Assembly: GCF_030811855.1 (NCBI RefSeq)
Contig: NZ_JAUSRN010000017.1
Coordinates: 62,001 to 126,000 of the forward strand
Length of the DNA: 64,000 nt
Direction: 5' to 3'
From: Variovorax paradoxus
GTDB lineage: Bacteria; Pseudomonadota; Gammaproteobacteria; Burkholderiales; Burkholderiaceae_C
Shown: one piece after another, positions 33,646-42,043 of the stretch
How positions within the stretch are numbered: position 1 is the stretch's first letter
Layout: the number at the start of each line of letters is the position of its first letter
Position numbers and translations under genes: made by a program
Notes under the pieces: generated by a model
Told to the model about the DNA's origin: nothing
Database searches by the model: none
What the model saw: only the letters and a program-made list of their open reading frames with translations

Positions 33646-34898
33646 TGGCCGAAGAAGGTATGACTGCGGGCCGGCATTGACACGGTGGTCGCCGCTGCCG
33701 TGCTGGCCACCACAATTTTCCGCGCTACGTTGGGCACCGGCCGCGGCTCTTCGAGCTCGCGCACCGCCTGTGCCGCGCGCGCGCCGAAGGCGTCGTCAAC
33801 GACACGCAGCAGAGGATCGAGGCCGCGCCCTTCGATGCACTGAAGAAGTTGCTGCAGGTGGCCCGTGAGGCGTTTGTGCCAATTCGCGAACGCGGCTTGG
33901 TGACGAAGCGTATTCATGCCGCTGGCGAGGTTATCGCCCGGGGCGGTCAGGTTCGGCATGCTCCAGAACTCCGCCCCGGACGCGAGCAGTTGCCGTTCGA
34001 AGCACAACGGCATGGTGTCGACGATGTCCAGCAGCAGGTCCAACGGATCGTCATGAGGGATCGGCGCCCGCAGCGCGTAAGCGGCCGCCGCGAGCGAGGT
34101 AATGAATACCGACTTCGGGGCGAAGTCCTTCCCTGCAACGGGAGCGCCAAACGCAACGTTTCGATGGAGCTTGAGGATCTGTACCAGGCGACTGAGCAGG
34201 CGATCGAGGACTTCGTCGGCGTCCGGCAGAGGCACCAATTCGGCGCGCTGGACCGACTCCATGGCGCTGTCAAGTGCGAACGAGTGAGTGAACACCGGGC
34301 TTATGCGAGCGGCCTTGTTGAAACTGTTCGCCAAACCCATGGGATTGCTTGGCTCGTACAGGCGCAGCGCGCGGTCGGGGACCCGGGCATGCGTGTCGCC
34401 ATATGGGGTGCTGAACAGAGGCTCTTCGATGATCGGCGTGATGTCCGCGCACATGCCGTCTGTGTATTCGAGCGTAACGCACCGCTCCCACTTCGTAATG
34501 GCCAGGCCATGCCTGTCGGCGTAGCGCTTGAGGACGATGAACAGGTCATTGATCAGCCGCCCGGGGCCTTGGTCGCCGCCATATTTTTGGAGAGCGGCCC
34601 GGCGAAGCCGGACGACCAGATCAATATCGAAACCATCTGGTCGCAAATGGTGCAGGGGCCGGATGATGGTGCCGATCTCCCGTGACCCTTGTGCATGGAC
34701 CGTCATCACGAGGTCGCGGAACTCGTCACACGCCATCAGGTACTCGCCGGTGGCGCCGTAGGAGCTTTCGAGGGCGCCCAATTGCGTCTTCGTGGGTTCG
34801 TGATGCTTGGCGACTGCATCGACCAAGTAGAAGAACTTCGATGACGAACGCTGGGACAGTGGCCGTTTTTGCGGCACCAAGTGGGACTCGCGAAGCAT
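33642..34898 (-). CDS. second nucleotidyltransferase of the CBASS operon
   Basis: 418 residues from the ATG at 34898, which has an AAAGGAG site 8 bases upstream. The catalytic pattern is complete: Gly71-Ser72 (HAQGSREIGTIIRP), Asp91 and Asp93 (GFDIDLVVRL), and Asp152 (MCADITPII). The GS...IRP...DxD layout recalls the CdnD-like group. It differs clearly from the 287-residue CD-NTase further down, so the operon holds two potentially active polymerases. The C-terminal about 150 residues are helical and end in a serine/alanine/threonine-rich tail. It is the first gene of the operon. Confidence 0.82.
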   Translation of the reverse strand: MLRESHLVPQKRPLSQRSSSKFFYLVDAVAKHHEPTKTQLGALESSYGATGEYLMACDEFRDLVMTVHAQGSREIGTIIRPLHHLRPDGFDIDLVVRLRRAALQKYGGDQGPGRLINDLFIVLKRYADRHGLAITKWERCVTLEYTDGMCADITPIIEEPLFSTPYGDTHARVPDRALRLYEPSNPMGLANSFNKAARISPVFTHSFALDSAMESVQRAELVPLPDADEVLDRLLSRLVQILKLHRNVAFGAPVAGKDFAPKSVFITSLAAAAYALRAPIPHDDPLDLLLDIVDTMPLCFERQLLASGAEFWSMPNLTAPGDNLASGMNTLRHQAAFANWHKRLTGHLQQLLQCIEGRGLDPLLRVVDDAFGARAAQAVRELEEPRPVPNVARKIVVASTAAATTVSMPARSHTFFGQ

Positions 34899-35030
34899 GC
34901 CGGGAACTCCTTTCACTCCTTCACGGAGCGTTGGTCGGACTCAAGTTCCCAATCGGCCCGACCACGCCAGCTGGAAATGGTCTGCGCCAATGGCATTCCT
35001 CTTGCCATGGCCGACCGAAAATGCCATATT

Positions 35031-35050
35031 CGCTGCCTGTGCAAGCAACG
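35031..35050. promoter_or_regulatory. CapH operator candidate 1
   Basis: CGCTGCCTGTGCAAGCAACG matches the perfect-arm palindrome at 35098-35117 at 14 of 20 positions, with the GCCTG...C-A-x-G-C-A-A-C core retained. It lies between the CBASS promoter and capH, 67 bases from the first position of the second site. Confidence 0.5.
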
Positions 35051-35097
35051 GCACCAAAGACATTCGGGCTCGAAATATAGCCCCTAAATTTCCGATG

Positions 35098-35117
35098 TGT
35101 TGCCTGCTCAGGCAACA
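35098..35117. promoter_or_regulatory. CapH operator candidate 2
   Basis: TGTTGCCTGCTCAGGCAACA has 9-bp perfect arms around CT. It lies 34 bases upstream of the HTH gene start, in the divergent interval with the CBASS operon. This is the expected kind of site for an Xre dimer controlling both promoters. Confidence 0.65.
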
Positions 35118-35151
35118 GTGTACGCTTTTTGACTCAAAAGGAAACTACTTC

Positions 35152-35526
35152 ATGGCGCAATCCGGTTTGGGGTTGCTTTTGCGCGCGTTGCGGGAGGCTC
35201 GGGGGCTGTCGTCGCGCGAACTAGGACAACTCGCCGATATCGACCACACTTACGTCTACCGCCTTGAGACCGGAGAGAAGCAATCGCCGTCAGAGGATTT
35301 GCTTGCGCGACTGCTTCGCGTGTTGAAAGCCGACGGGCGGGAAATCGAAATGGCTCAGTGGCTCGTCGCGAATGACGCCAATCCCGACTGGGTCGCCCAC
35401 ACGCTGGCCACGCCAGATCTGACGGCCGAAATGTTCGAGATGGGTGCCAGCATGCGACACCGAGGCGGCGCGCGCCCGGACATGCAAACGATCGAAGCGC
35501 GCGTGCGCAAGGCGTTTGAGGACTGA
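35152..35526 (+). CDS. capH: CapH-like Xre-family repressor of CBASS
   Basis: 124 residues. The N-terminal Xre domain is LLLRALREARGLSSRELGQL, ADIDHTYVYRLETGEKQSPS. A helical C-terminal region (residues about 70-124) is the likely dimerisation and cleavage part. The ATG at 35152 has AAAAGGAAA upstream. It is followed after 3 bases by an ImmA/IrrE peptidase gene. The pair, divergent from a CBASS operon, is the known CapH-CapP arrangement, in which the repressor is cut by the protease after DNA damage. The assignment rests on architecture, not on close sequence recall. Confidence 0.78.
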   Translation: MAQSGLGLLLRALREARGLSSRELGQLADIDHTYVYRLETGEKQSPSEDLLARLLRVLKADGREIEMAQWLVANDANPDWVAHTLATPDLTAEMFEMGASMRHRGGARPDMQTIEARVRKAFED

Positions 35527-35529
35527 TCG

Positions 35530-36402
35530 ATGGATGAGGTCACTGTTCAAAGCAAGGCGCGCCAGTTCATGGCTGGCTTGGACTTGTCCATGATCAGCAC
35601 TGACCTCTCGGTCTATATCAACAAGGTCAAGGCGCGACTTAAGACCGAGGAGCTTGGTGAGGGCGAGTCAGGCTACACGCTCACCAAGCGCGACGGAACC
35701 TCGACCATCATCGTGAACGAGTTGGAGCGCATACAGAGGCAACGATTCTCGACTTGCCACGAGATTGGCCACCTGGTCCTTGAGCTGGGATCGAACCACG
35801 AGGAAACCCCGTCATGGTCCTACGTCAAGCGACACGAGAACGAGATCTGGTGTGATGTGTTTGCTGCCGAACTCTTGATGCCCTACGACAGCTTCAAGAG
35901 GGACGTCGACAACGAAGAACCCTCGTTCGACCTGGTGGAGAGGCTGAGCAGGAAATACAGAACTTCCTTTGCCGCGACCGCGTCTCGTGTGACCGCGTTG
36001 TCCGACTACCCCTGTGCGTTCATCACTATGGATTCAAGCGTCATTCGTCACGCATCTCGCTCTGTGCCTTTGCGCAAATTGAATGCTTGGGTCGCACCGA
36101 GGACTCCGATCCCTCCTGGGTCGGTAGCCTATGACTTGATAAAGAATGATGAGCGGTCTGCCGAATCCTCGACGATTCCTCAAGACGTATGGTTTTCTGA
36201 TTGGCTTCAAGGCTACGACTTGGTCGAACTGTCCAAGCATTACCCCGAATACAACGAAACATTCTCGCTAATTTGGTTTGAGGTCGATGACGGACCGGAT
36301 GAACCCGTGAATACCTTTCGCCGGGAGTCGCAAATGGATGGCGAGTTATTGAAGGAAATCGACGGCGTGCTGCCTTGGCCTGGAAAGAGAAAGCGACGGT
36401 AG
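35530..36402 (+). CDS. capP: CapP-like ImmA/IrrE zinc metallopeptidase
   Basis: 290 residues. The catalytic motif HEIGH occurs in RFSTCHEIGHLVLELG, with the third ligand Glu in NEIWCDVFAAELLMP, as in ImmA/IrrE peptidases. FSTCHEIGH also contains a cysteine next to the first His, as expected if a cysteine switch controls CapP. A C-terminal domain (about 165-290) may sense the signal (ssDNA in the described CapP). It is coupled to the HTH gene. Confidence 0.82.
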   Translation: MDEVTVQSKARQFMAGLDLSMISTDLSVYINKVKARLKTEELGEGESGYTLTKRDGTSTIIVNELERIQRQRFSTCHEIGHLVLELGSNHEETPSWSYVKRHENEIWCDVFAAELLMPYDSFKRDVDNEEPSFDLVERLSRKYRTSFAATASRVTALSDYPCAFITMDSSVIRHASRSVPLRKLNAWVAPRTPIPPGSVAYDLIKNDERSAESSTIPQDVWFSDWLQGYDLVELSKHYPEYNETFSLIWFEVDDGPDEPVNTFRRESQMDGELLKEIDGVLPWPGKRKRR

Positions 36403-36406
36403 TTGG

Positions 36407-37015
36407 ATGCGCTCCAGAACACCGAACGGCCAGTCAATCGAGGCCAGTACTCGACTTATCGAGGTGCGCGGCATCAATCGGTGGGAAACCAGGAAGGCGG
36501 TGTACGAGATTGCGCTCGAATCGGGCGAGAGTGCTTTCATGCGGATTGATGGTACGAGCTGCCTTAACGCGGAGCGCATGGTCGTTCTTGTTGATGCGCA
36601 GCGCTTTCTGCTTCATTGGCGGGCCGATCGAAATGGGCTGCATGCAAACGAGGCCAATGGCAACCCGGACACATGGGTCCATGACTACAAATTCGATCTT
36701 GCAGCCAAAGGATTTGCCCACGGCGCCGAGAACCCCGTTCCGCTTGCCGAGGTCGGGTGCTGGCTCAAACCCGACGTGCATTTGCCGGCAGCTCGGTTCT
36801 CGGCCAAGGGCGCCCGTTTGCCGTCTGCTTCGCCCGTCGTGACCTTCACAAACGGCATCACACGCACCTTGTGGCTGTTGGCACACGGTGCCGCTAGCTT
36901 CCCTGTTGAGTGCTCGCGCAATGAATCGACGTTGCTTTCGCACTGCTGTGGAATACCCGGCATGGCCCCCCAGAGTGTTTTTGAGATCACTCATGCGATG
37001 GATCGCTCGGATTGA
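36407..37015 (+). CDS. hypothetical protein downstream of capP
   Basis: 202 residues, not recognised. It starts 4 bases after capP, so it may share its transcript. The sequence is soluble and mixed alpha/beta: RLIEVRGINRWETRKAVYEI, VDAQRFLLHWRADRNG. Later, a proline/alanine-rich region with SFPVECSRNESTLLSHCCG has several cysteines. The ribosome-binding site is weak. It might be an accessory of the regulator pair or an unrelated island gene. Confidence 0.6.
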   Translation: MRSRTPNGQSIEASTRLIEVRGINRWETRKAVYEIALESGESAFMRIDGTSCLNAERMVVLVDAQRFLLHWRADRNGLHANEANGNPDTWVHDYKFDLAAKGFAHGAENPVPLAEVGCWLKPDVHLPAARFSAKGARLPSASPVVTFTNGITRTLWLLAHGAASFPVECSRNESTLLSHCCGIPGMAPQSVFEITHAMDRSD

Positions 37016-37418
37016 CTGGTAACCGGACCGGCTTGGGTTTGCTCCCCCTCGGGTGTTGAGTTCCGCTGATCGCTGACCGTCAGGGGAACCGGCACCGTGC
37101 TGGACGCGCGGCCGGTCCATCCTTCGACCGGTGCGTCATGAAGAGGACGCTCGGAACTTGCGGCTTGGATTTGCTCTGAAGGACCACGGTGCCCTGGCGA
37201 CGGATCCAGCATCGCGAGCGAAAGCATCGATTGCTCCAGCGGTCAGAGCGAATTCGAATCGGCCTTCGGAATCCAATTGGATCTACGAAGCGCCGCCGTC
37301 GCCGGAAATGTGGTAACTGCCAGCCGGCGCGGCACCTGCGGGGTTGCAGTGTATGCGTCCGCCCAACACATATTGAATCCCCCAGGCGGCTGGGCCAGCA
37401 TGGTGTCCACCAGACCCT
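37016..37418. other. interval without a recognised gene
   Basis: No coherent frame with motifs is visible on either strand. It separates the CBASS regulators from the IS3 relics, whose left end begins about 37419. Confidence 0.5.
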
Positions 37419-37735
37419 GAGCTGACCCCTAGAAGTTGGACGAACTTCAAGGGGTTGCATGAAGAAATACAAAATGGAGTTCAAGCTCGAGGTCGTCCAG
37501 AGCTTCTTGGCGGGCGAAGGTGGCGCAGAACTGCTGGCTCGGCTTGGCGATGTCGGTACCCGAGGAGAAGATCCGCACCTGGGTAAGAGCCACTATCGCC
37601 TCCATAGCATTGACGTGTTGCGCCCCAAGCGCAGCACGTACAGTGCGCAGTTCAGGCTGCAGGTGCTGGCCCATCAGGACCGTGAACAGCTTTCGAGCCG
37701 TCAGGTGGCGGCGGTCTATGAAATCCCTCAGGACT
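37419..37735 (+). mobile_element. IS3-family (IS150-like) left end and orfA remnant
   Basis: The terminus GAGCTGACCCCTAGAAGTTG resembles IS3-family ends. It is followed by orfA starting MKKYKMEFKLEVVQSFLAGE. The frame shifts at about 37545 (the other frame shows VPEEKIRTWV) and returns for SHYRLHSIDVLRPKRSTYSA and HQDREQLSSRQVAAVYEI. So it carries two compensating frameshifts and is cut off at about 37735, before orfB. Confidence 0.75.
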
Positions 37736-37737
37736 TC

Positions 37738-38000
37738 AGCCGGCGGTCGAACTCCGCTTGGGCGAAAAACGCGCTCGCCAGCTTCAGGATCTCGTTGGCC
37801 CGGCGCAGCTCATTGACCTCTCGCTCGAGCTCCTTCATCCGCTGCGCCTCGCCGGTCGTCACGCCTCCTCGAACGCCGTTGTCGATCTCGTCGCGCTTGA
37901 TCCATTCGTTCAGCGTCTGCGGTACGCAGTCGATCTTCGGTGCGATCGATTCGATCGCAGCCCATAACGACGGGTACTCCCCGCGGTGCTCAGATGCTCA
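37738..38000 (-). mobile_element. IS3-family orfA remnant, opposite orientation
   Basis: The minus strand encodes WAAIESIAPKIDCVPQTLNE, WIKRDEIDNGVRGGVTTGEA and a leucine-zipper-like ELRRANEILKLASAFFAQAE. These are the HTH and coiled coil of a second IS3-family OrfA (IS407/IS1222-like). It abuts the other remnant head to head and has no start or orfB, so it is a relic of nested insertion. Confidence 0.72.
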
Positions 38001-38026
38001 TTCGCTGGAAGTTGGCGAACTCCAGG

Positions 38027-38710
38027 CTAGCTCCTCCGGAGATCTCGATCCTTCACACTCGGAAAGGAGTTCTTTCCATCACGCCAGCGCTTCAGGCTTG
38101 CCTTGTTGGTCATGGCCTCATACACGGCACCTGTGAGTTCGTATCTCGCGTCGTCCACCTTCAGTTGATGCTGAGCTGCGTAAGCGGCACGCATAAAGGC
38201 CTCAGCCATGCTTGTCAGATCTGCACGCTTGCTGATTTGCATAGTCGACGACGGATCATGGAACGTCACCTGGCACGGGGCTACGTCTACTGCGTGGTGT
38301 CTGCGGCAAGCGCCAGGCCTGACCTCATATGCCAGACAGGTGCCCGAATCTGACAAGAAAGCGCACCGAACATTTATGTTGATGTGCTCCGCCACCGTGA
38401 GCTCCTTCGTGATTTCGATGTTGCCCGCCATTCTTGCCACCACAGCCTTGCGGTCCAGTTCACTCATTCTCGTCCTGGTGTACTCTGCGAGGGCGAATGC
38501 CTCAGGAGCAGTCACATAGACGTGATAGTGACAGCAGTATGAACACCCGGAATTGCACGCAAGACCTCCGGTGTAGGGGGCCATCGCCACCTCCATACGT
38601 TGGTAGAACTGGATGACGACGGGCAGAGAGGACACGCGACCGGCGGCCATTTGCGTGAAGCCGCGCAGAACCTGTTGAACCTCGCGATTGATTTCCGTGG
38701 GATTGAGCAT
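38027..38710 (-). CDS. YkgJ-family cysteine-cluster protein
   Basis: 227 residues. Cysteine clusters CNSGCSYCCHYH (about 52-63), CAFL-x-DSGTC and RPGACRRHH form the conserved CxCC...C...C set of YkgJ proteins, which probably bind zinc or an Fe-S cluster. The length is somewhat above the usual. The function of the family is unknown. It reads toward the IS3 relics; its C-terminus (PSVKDRDLRRS) is intact. Confidence 0.85.
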   Translation of the reverse strand: MLNPTEINREVQQVLRGFTQMAAGRVSSLPVVIQFYQRMEVAMAPYTGGLACNSGCSYCCHYHVYVTAPEAFALAEYTRTRMSELDRKAVVARMAGNIEITKELTVAEHININVRCAFLSDSGTCLAYEVRPGACRRHHAVDVAPCQVTFHDPSSTMQISKRADLTSMAEAFMRAAYAAQHQLKVDDARYELTGAVYEAMTNKASLKRWRDGKNSFPSVKDRDLRRS

Positions 38711-38897
38711 TGCTGTCCTGTTCAGTTGGCGGTGGGCTCGGAGTCGTCATCTTTTCACGCAGAAGACATCTCAGCGTCTTGCGTCGCGGCGTTTGAGCCA
38801 TCGATGAAATCGCCTTTCGCCACGGCCGCGACGCGAAATCGATCAATGAAAAAAGGGACCAGCCGTTCGTTTATGAGTCGAGTCATGACAAAGCCAT

Positions 38898-39479
38898 TTA
38901 CAGCTTTTTCTCGCAGAATGGTCCCGCCTCAGTCATAGCCCGGACCCACTTGCGCGTCTCGAACTTCACGGGAACGAGCGGACCCGAGGGTGAATTCGGA
39001 GACGACGCTTCCGCGAGCCGATATCCACAGGCACCATCGATGTATTTCATGGTGAACGTGTACGCGCGACCTTCTTCCGGTACGAACTCCAAGGTTGCCG
39101 AGCACCCTTTGATGAACGCCGGACCAGCCAGTGCACCAACGATCCCTAATGCGAACAGCACTTGGCTGCCTGGCGCGTCGATGCCCGTCGTGAACACCAG
39201 GCTTTGACCTGCTTGAACTTTTAGTTTGCGAGATGATTTTGGCTGGACCAAACCCGGATTCACTCGATCCGTACACTCCTTCGAATCTCCATGAAGATGT
39301 ACCGACATTGGTCCTGGTGCGTCGTCGACAAACTCGATCGATGCAACCGCTTTTCCGGTAGGTTCTTGATAGGGAGTTGCACAACCAAGAAGCACGAGTG
39401 GTGCCGTGAGAAGCAGCGAGGAAAGGAGTCCGTTGGTCGATTTGAACTGGTTGTTTCGTGCGTGCATATGCGATTTCAT
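38898..39479 (-). CDS. putative outer-membrane lipoprotein
   Basis: About 193 residues. The signal peptide has the lipobox LVLLGC (LLSSLLLTAPLVLLGCATPY). The mature part is beta-rich with four further cysteines (KECTDRVNP, IKGCSATLEF, DGACGYRLAE, GPFCEKK), suggesting two disulfides. A hydrophobic loop (VLFALGIVGALAGPAF) is unusual in a lipoprotein. ATGs at 39485, 39479 and 39467 are all possible starts. The family is not recognised. Confidence 0.7.
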   Translation of the reverse strand: MKSHMHARNNQFKSTNGLLSSLLLTAPLVLLGCATPYQEPTGKAVASIEFVDDAPGPMSVHLHGDSKECTDRVNPGLVQPKSSRKLKVQAGQSLVFTTGIDAPGSQVLFALGIVGALAGPAFIKGCSATLEFVPEEGRAYTFTMKYIDGACGYRLAEASSPNSPSGPLVPVKFETRKWVRAMTEAGPFCEKKL

Positions 39480-39576
39480 GGGCATCACGGGTTGAATGCC
39501 TAGTAGTGGCCGGCTGCCCAAGTTTCCCTACGGGCATGTGGTTCAAATGAGTCTATTTCGCCGGTCGCCTCACGCA

Positions 39577-40056
39577 TCATTTGCCCGATGTTGATGAGTA
39601 GGGAACATACGGTTTTCCGGTGATCTCTTCAACTTTCTTGCGAGCCGCTTTCTCGGCCGCTCGGCTTTCCTCTGGGGACAGTTCGACCGAGTTTCCCGGA
39701 GCTTGCGCGGGTGTCGGCCGAACGATCATCCAGGCGGAAACAGACAGAACAGTCACCAAAACAAGTTTGGCCAACCCCAGCACCAAACGGTGACCGCGCA
39801 GCAGATCCCGATTGCCGTGCGCGGAATCATGAACCCAAGTCGCGCCATGTCCTGCAATCAACAAACTCGCGCAGCACATGGGAACACCCAGCAAGGGAAT
39901 CGCAGCGCCAGCCCAGGGATCGAGGGCAAACATCATGGCAACAAGCAGCAGCCAAAGGACGGCCGGCACAAGGCCGAGCAAGATCAGCATGTTCTTTGCG
40001 TATCGCAATGCACGGGCAGACATCTGGGATTGAATTTCGAGGGCGATGAGCAGCAT
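39577..40056 (-). CDS. hypothetical membrane protein, three TM segments
   Basis: 159 residues. TM segments are at about 20-45 (NMLILLGLVPAVLWLLLVAM), 50-70 (GAAIPLLGVPMCCASLLIAG) and 90-112 (LVLGLAKLVLVTVLSVSAWM). The C-terminal tail is charged (SPEESRAAEKAARKKVEEIT) and ends in polar residues. It is not recognised as a family. Confidence 0.65.
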   Translation of the reverse strand: MLLIALEIQSQMSARALRYAKNMLILLGLVPAVLWLLLVAMMFALDPWAGAAIPLLGVPMCCASLLIAGHGATWVHDSAHGNRDLLRGHRLVLGLAKLVLVTVLSVSAWMIVRPTPAQAPGNSVELSPEESRAAEKAARKKVEEITGKPYVPYSSTSGK

Positions 40057-40670
40057 GGTCGCCGCGACCCGATAACAGATCGAGTCTTCGCAACGGATGT
40101 CAATCGGTCTTTCAACGCTCCTAGTTCATGAGCAATCGTCGAGGCATCGATCTCCATGACCAGATCCGCCGAGGCATGCCAAAGGCACGATTCTGATTGG
40201 GCTGGGTCGCCCCAGCACGGAACTAAGTCACGCCTTCGCTCGAATTTGACAACTGTTCCCCTGATTGCCCGTCAGTTCGCTCAGCGCCCTTGGAGGACAG
40301 CAACGGAGACGTGCGGAGATCTCCCCAACCGTCTGTGCATCCATGCTGCTGGGGCGCTGAAGCGGAGCCTGGCGCGGCGTCGGCGCCGATGACGCGCGCT
40401 CCACGGACATGACGGGCAGCGCGCTGGAATTCGTCCCTGTCGAGCAGGCGATGCAAATGCGTCCTGACGATCTTCAGCACCTGGCCGCTTTGTCTAGCAA
40501 AAAGCGACATTTGAGGATGCGTGCGGAGGCAGGGCAAAAGGCAAGATGAGGGGAGCAGCAACTTCCGAGCACGTCCGGGTCCTAGCTTCAGTCCGCCGAG
40601 TTGCTCTTGGCTTCCAACTCCTTGCGGCACCCATCGACCGCGCGAAGCGATGCCAGTTCGAAGCACCGGG
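40057..40670. other. 600-bp interval with only a doubtful minus-strand frame
   Basis: A frame starting at 40510 (minus, MSLFARQSGQVLKIVRTHLH, ending at 40223) is open for about 95 codons but has no ribosome-binding site or recognisable domain. Nothing else is seen. Confidence 0.4.
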
Positions 40671-40970
40671 CTATTGCCGCGCGCGTGCCGTCTGCTCAGT
40701 GCGGCGCTGCGCCGCCGCCGTGACCTGGAACTCCAGCAGCCACTCCATGAGCAGCACTATCACGATCAGAAGCCCCACCAACGCACCGACGAGCGTGGCC
40801 TGCCGGGTGCTGCGGCGGCCATGGCGGATCTGCGATGCCGTGGAGCTTGTGCTCGCCGTTCCCGTCGCGGTTTCCACCAGATAGCGTGGCGAAGTATGAA
40901 TGTCGCCGCCGTGGATCCGGCGTCTCGGCTGCGGCTGTGCGGCGGCGATTGGTGACGGCCCGCGGGTCAT
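40671..40970 (-). CDS. small single-TM hypothetical protein
   Basis: 99 residues. A polar N-terminus rich in Pro/Arg/Ser/Thr is followed by one TM helix (TLVGALVGLLIVIVLLMEWL) near residue 70 and a short basic tail. It is not recognised. Start MTRGPSP at 40970 is preferred over 40994. Coding status is moderately supported by the clean TM segment only. Confidence 0.45.
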   Translation of the reverse strand: MTRGPSPIAAAQPQPRRRIHGGDIHTSPRYLVETATGTASTSSTASQIRHGRRSTRQATLVGALVGLLIVIVLLMEWLLEFQVTAAAQRRTEQTARARQ

Positions 40971-41154
40971 CGCGGTCTCGTGGTCCGGGACCATTGGCGG
41001 ATTTCATCGATTGTTCGTAAGCGCACGGCGATGGCATCGCGATGTAGATGCCTGAAGACAATTGGTCGGGGCGCAGCCTGTTGGCCGCACCATGACGTGC
41101 GAATCGATTGCTCCAACGAATTCGATTGATCGAGTTCGGACAGCCAAGTCCACT

Positions 41155-41394
41155 GGATGGTTGCGGGCCCAGTGTGCGCACTTTTCCACACATCGCCCGC
41201 ACCAATTCTGAACAAATGTCACACGAAGGTTTTGAAGAAGGAGGGCGCTCCCTACATTGACTACTCGGATGCCTGTGCTTTTCGCGAATGCAAACCGCGC
41301 GATGCAGGGCTCCTGTCAATGTTTTCCAACCCTCATCTCATGACCACGCCGCATCGATCAGTCTGGAGTGAATTGCTCGGTGCATGGGAGCCCG
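41155..41394. repeat. 240-bp direct repeat, copy A
   Basis: Near-identical to 45911-46149 (copy B), for example GGATGGTTGCGG at the left edge and CTCGGTGCATGGGAGCCCG at the right edge. Weaker similarity continues to about 41440. Copy A lies upstream of the I78-type inhibitor gene. Both copies precede a small plus-strand gene, so the repeat may carry a promoter or a decayed gene. Confidence 0.85.
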
Positions 41395-41507
41395 TCACCG
41401 ACGCAATCAAGGGGGTCAACCCCGTCGAGCGAAGCGCCGGCAACACGCAGGTGACTTTGAGGGCGGCGAGTTGGATGCGGCATGGCGCCCGGCGTGCGGT
41501 TGCCAGC

Positions 41508-41864
41508 ATGGACAAGGGTTTACTGCGCAGCACGACGGTGCTGGGAAGCGTCGCGCTGTTGGGTTGCGCCATGCTTGCGGCATGCCAGATGCCGGCGAAA
41601 GAGCATGCCTCGCCGATCACAGGCAACATAGAGCCGCCTCCCATGTTCATGGATGCAATCAAGACCTGCCGAGCGACGCATGCCAAGTTCCTCCTGGCGC
41701 GTACCGTCACCCGCGAATTGCTCGTCGATGCGCAACTGCGAACCGGGGCGCAAAGGGCTCGAACCGTGATGCCCGGAGATGCCACTCCGCTGCTCTCGGA
41801 TGAGAATCGACTCCTGGTCGATACGGACAACAATGGACGGGCGGTCGTCGTCCGTTGCGGGTAA
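41508..41864 (+). CDS. I78-family peptidase inhibitor, lipoprotein
   Basis: 118 residues. The signal peptide ends in a lipobox (GCAMLAAC). The mature domain has the I78 pattern: a conserved cysteine (KTCRATHAKFLL), TRELLVDAQLRTGAQRARTV, MPGDATPLLSDENRLLVDTD and the terminal VVVRCG. I78 proteins (AFUEI-like) inhibit serine proteases such as elastase and subtilisin. The start at 41508 was chosen at the signal peptide; an earlier in-frame ATG lies at 41475. It follows copy A of the 240-bp repeat. Confidence 0.75.
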   Translation: MDKGLLRSTTVLGSVALLGCAMLAACQMPAKEHASPITGNIEPPPMFMDAIKTCRATHAKFLLARTVTRELLVDAQLRTGAQRARTVMPGDATPLLSDENRLLVDTDNNGRAVVVRCG

Positions 41865-41879
41865 AAGAAGCCGTGCGTC

Positions 41880-41980
41880 ATGAGGAGGAGACTTTGTATA
41901 TCGCTGACGACCGTGAGGTGCTGTGCCTGTTGCTTGTGCAAAGACCTTCGTCCTGCCCTCGAGAAGGATGCCTTCGTCAA
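41880..41980 (+). pseudogene. 5' remnant of a secreted-protein gene (paralogue of 46896-47348)
   Basis: The DNA aligns with the first about 100 bases of the gene at 46896. Shared blocks include AGACCTTCGT and GTGCTGTGC, followed by a GAGGATGC/AAGGATGC segment. One extra base relative to copy B (61 versus 60 bases before GACCTTCGT) shifts the frame. The rest is gone, so this is a decayed duplicate. Confidence 0.6.
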
Positions 41981-42043
41981 CAGACGTGCGAACCCAAGGC
42001 AAATTAACCGCATGCGCGACCTAATTGAACCAAACAGGGATCC

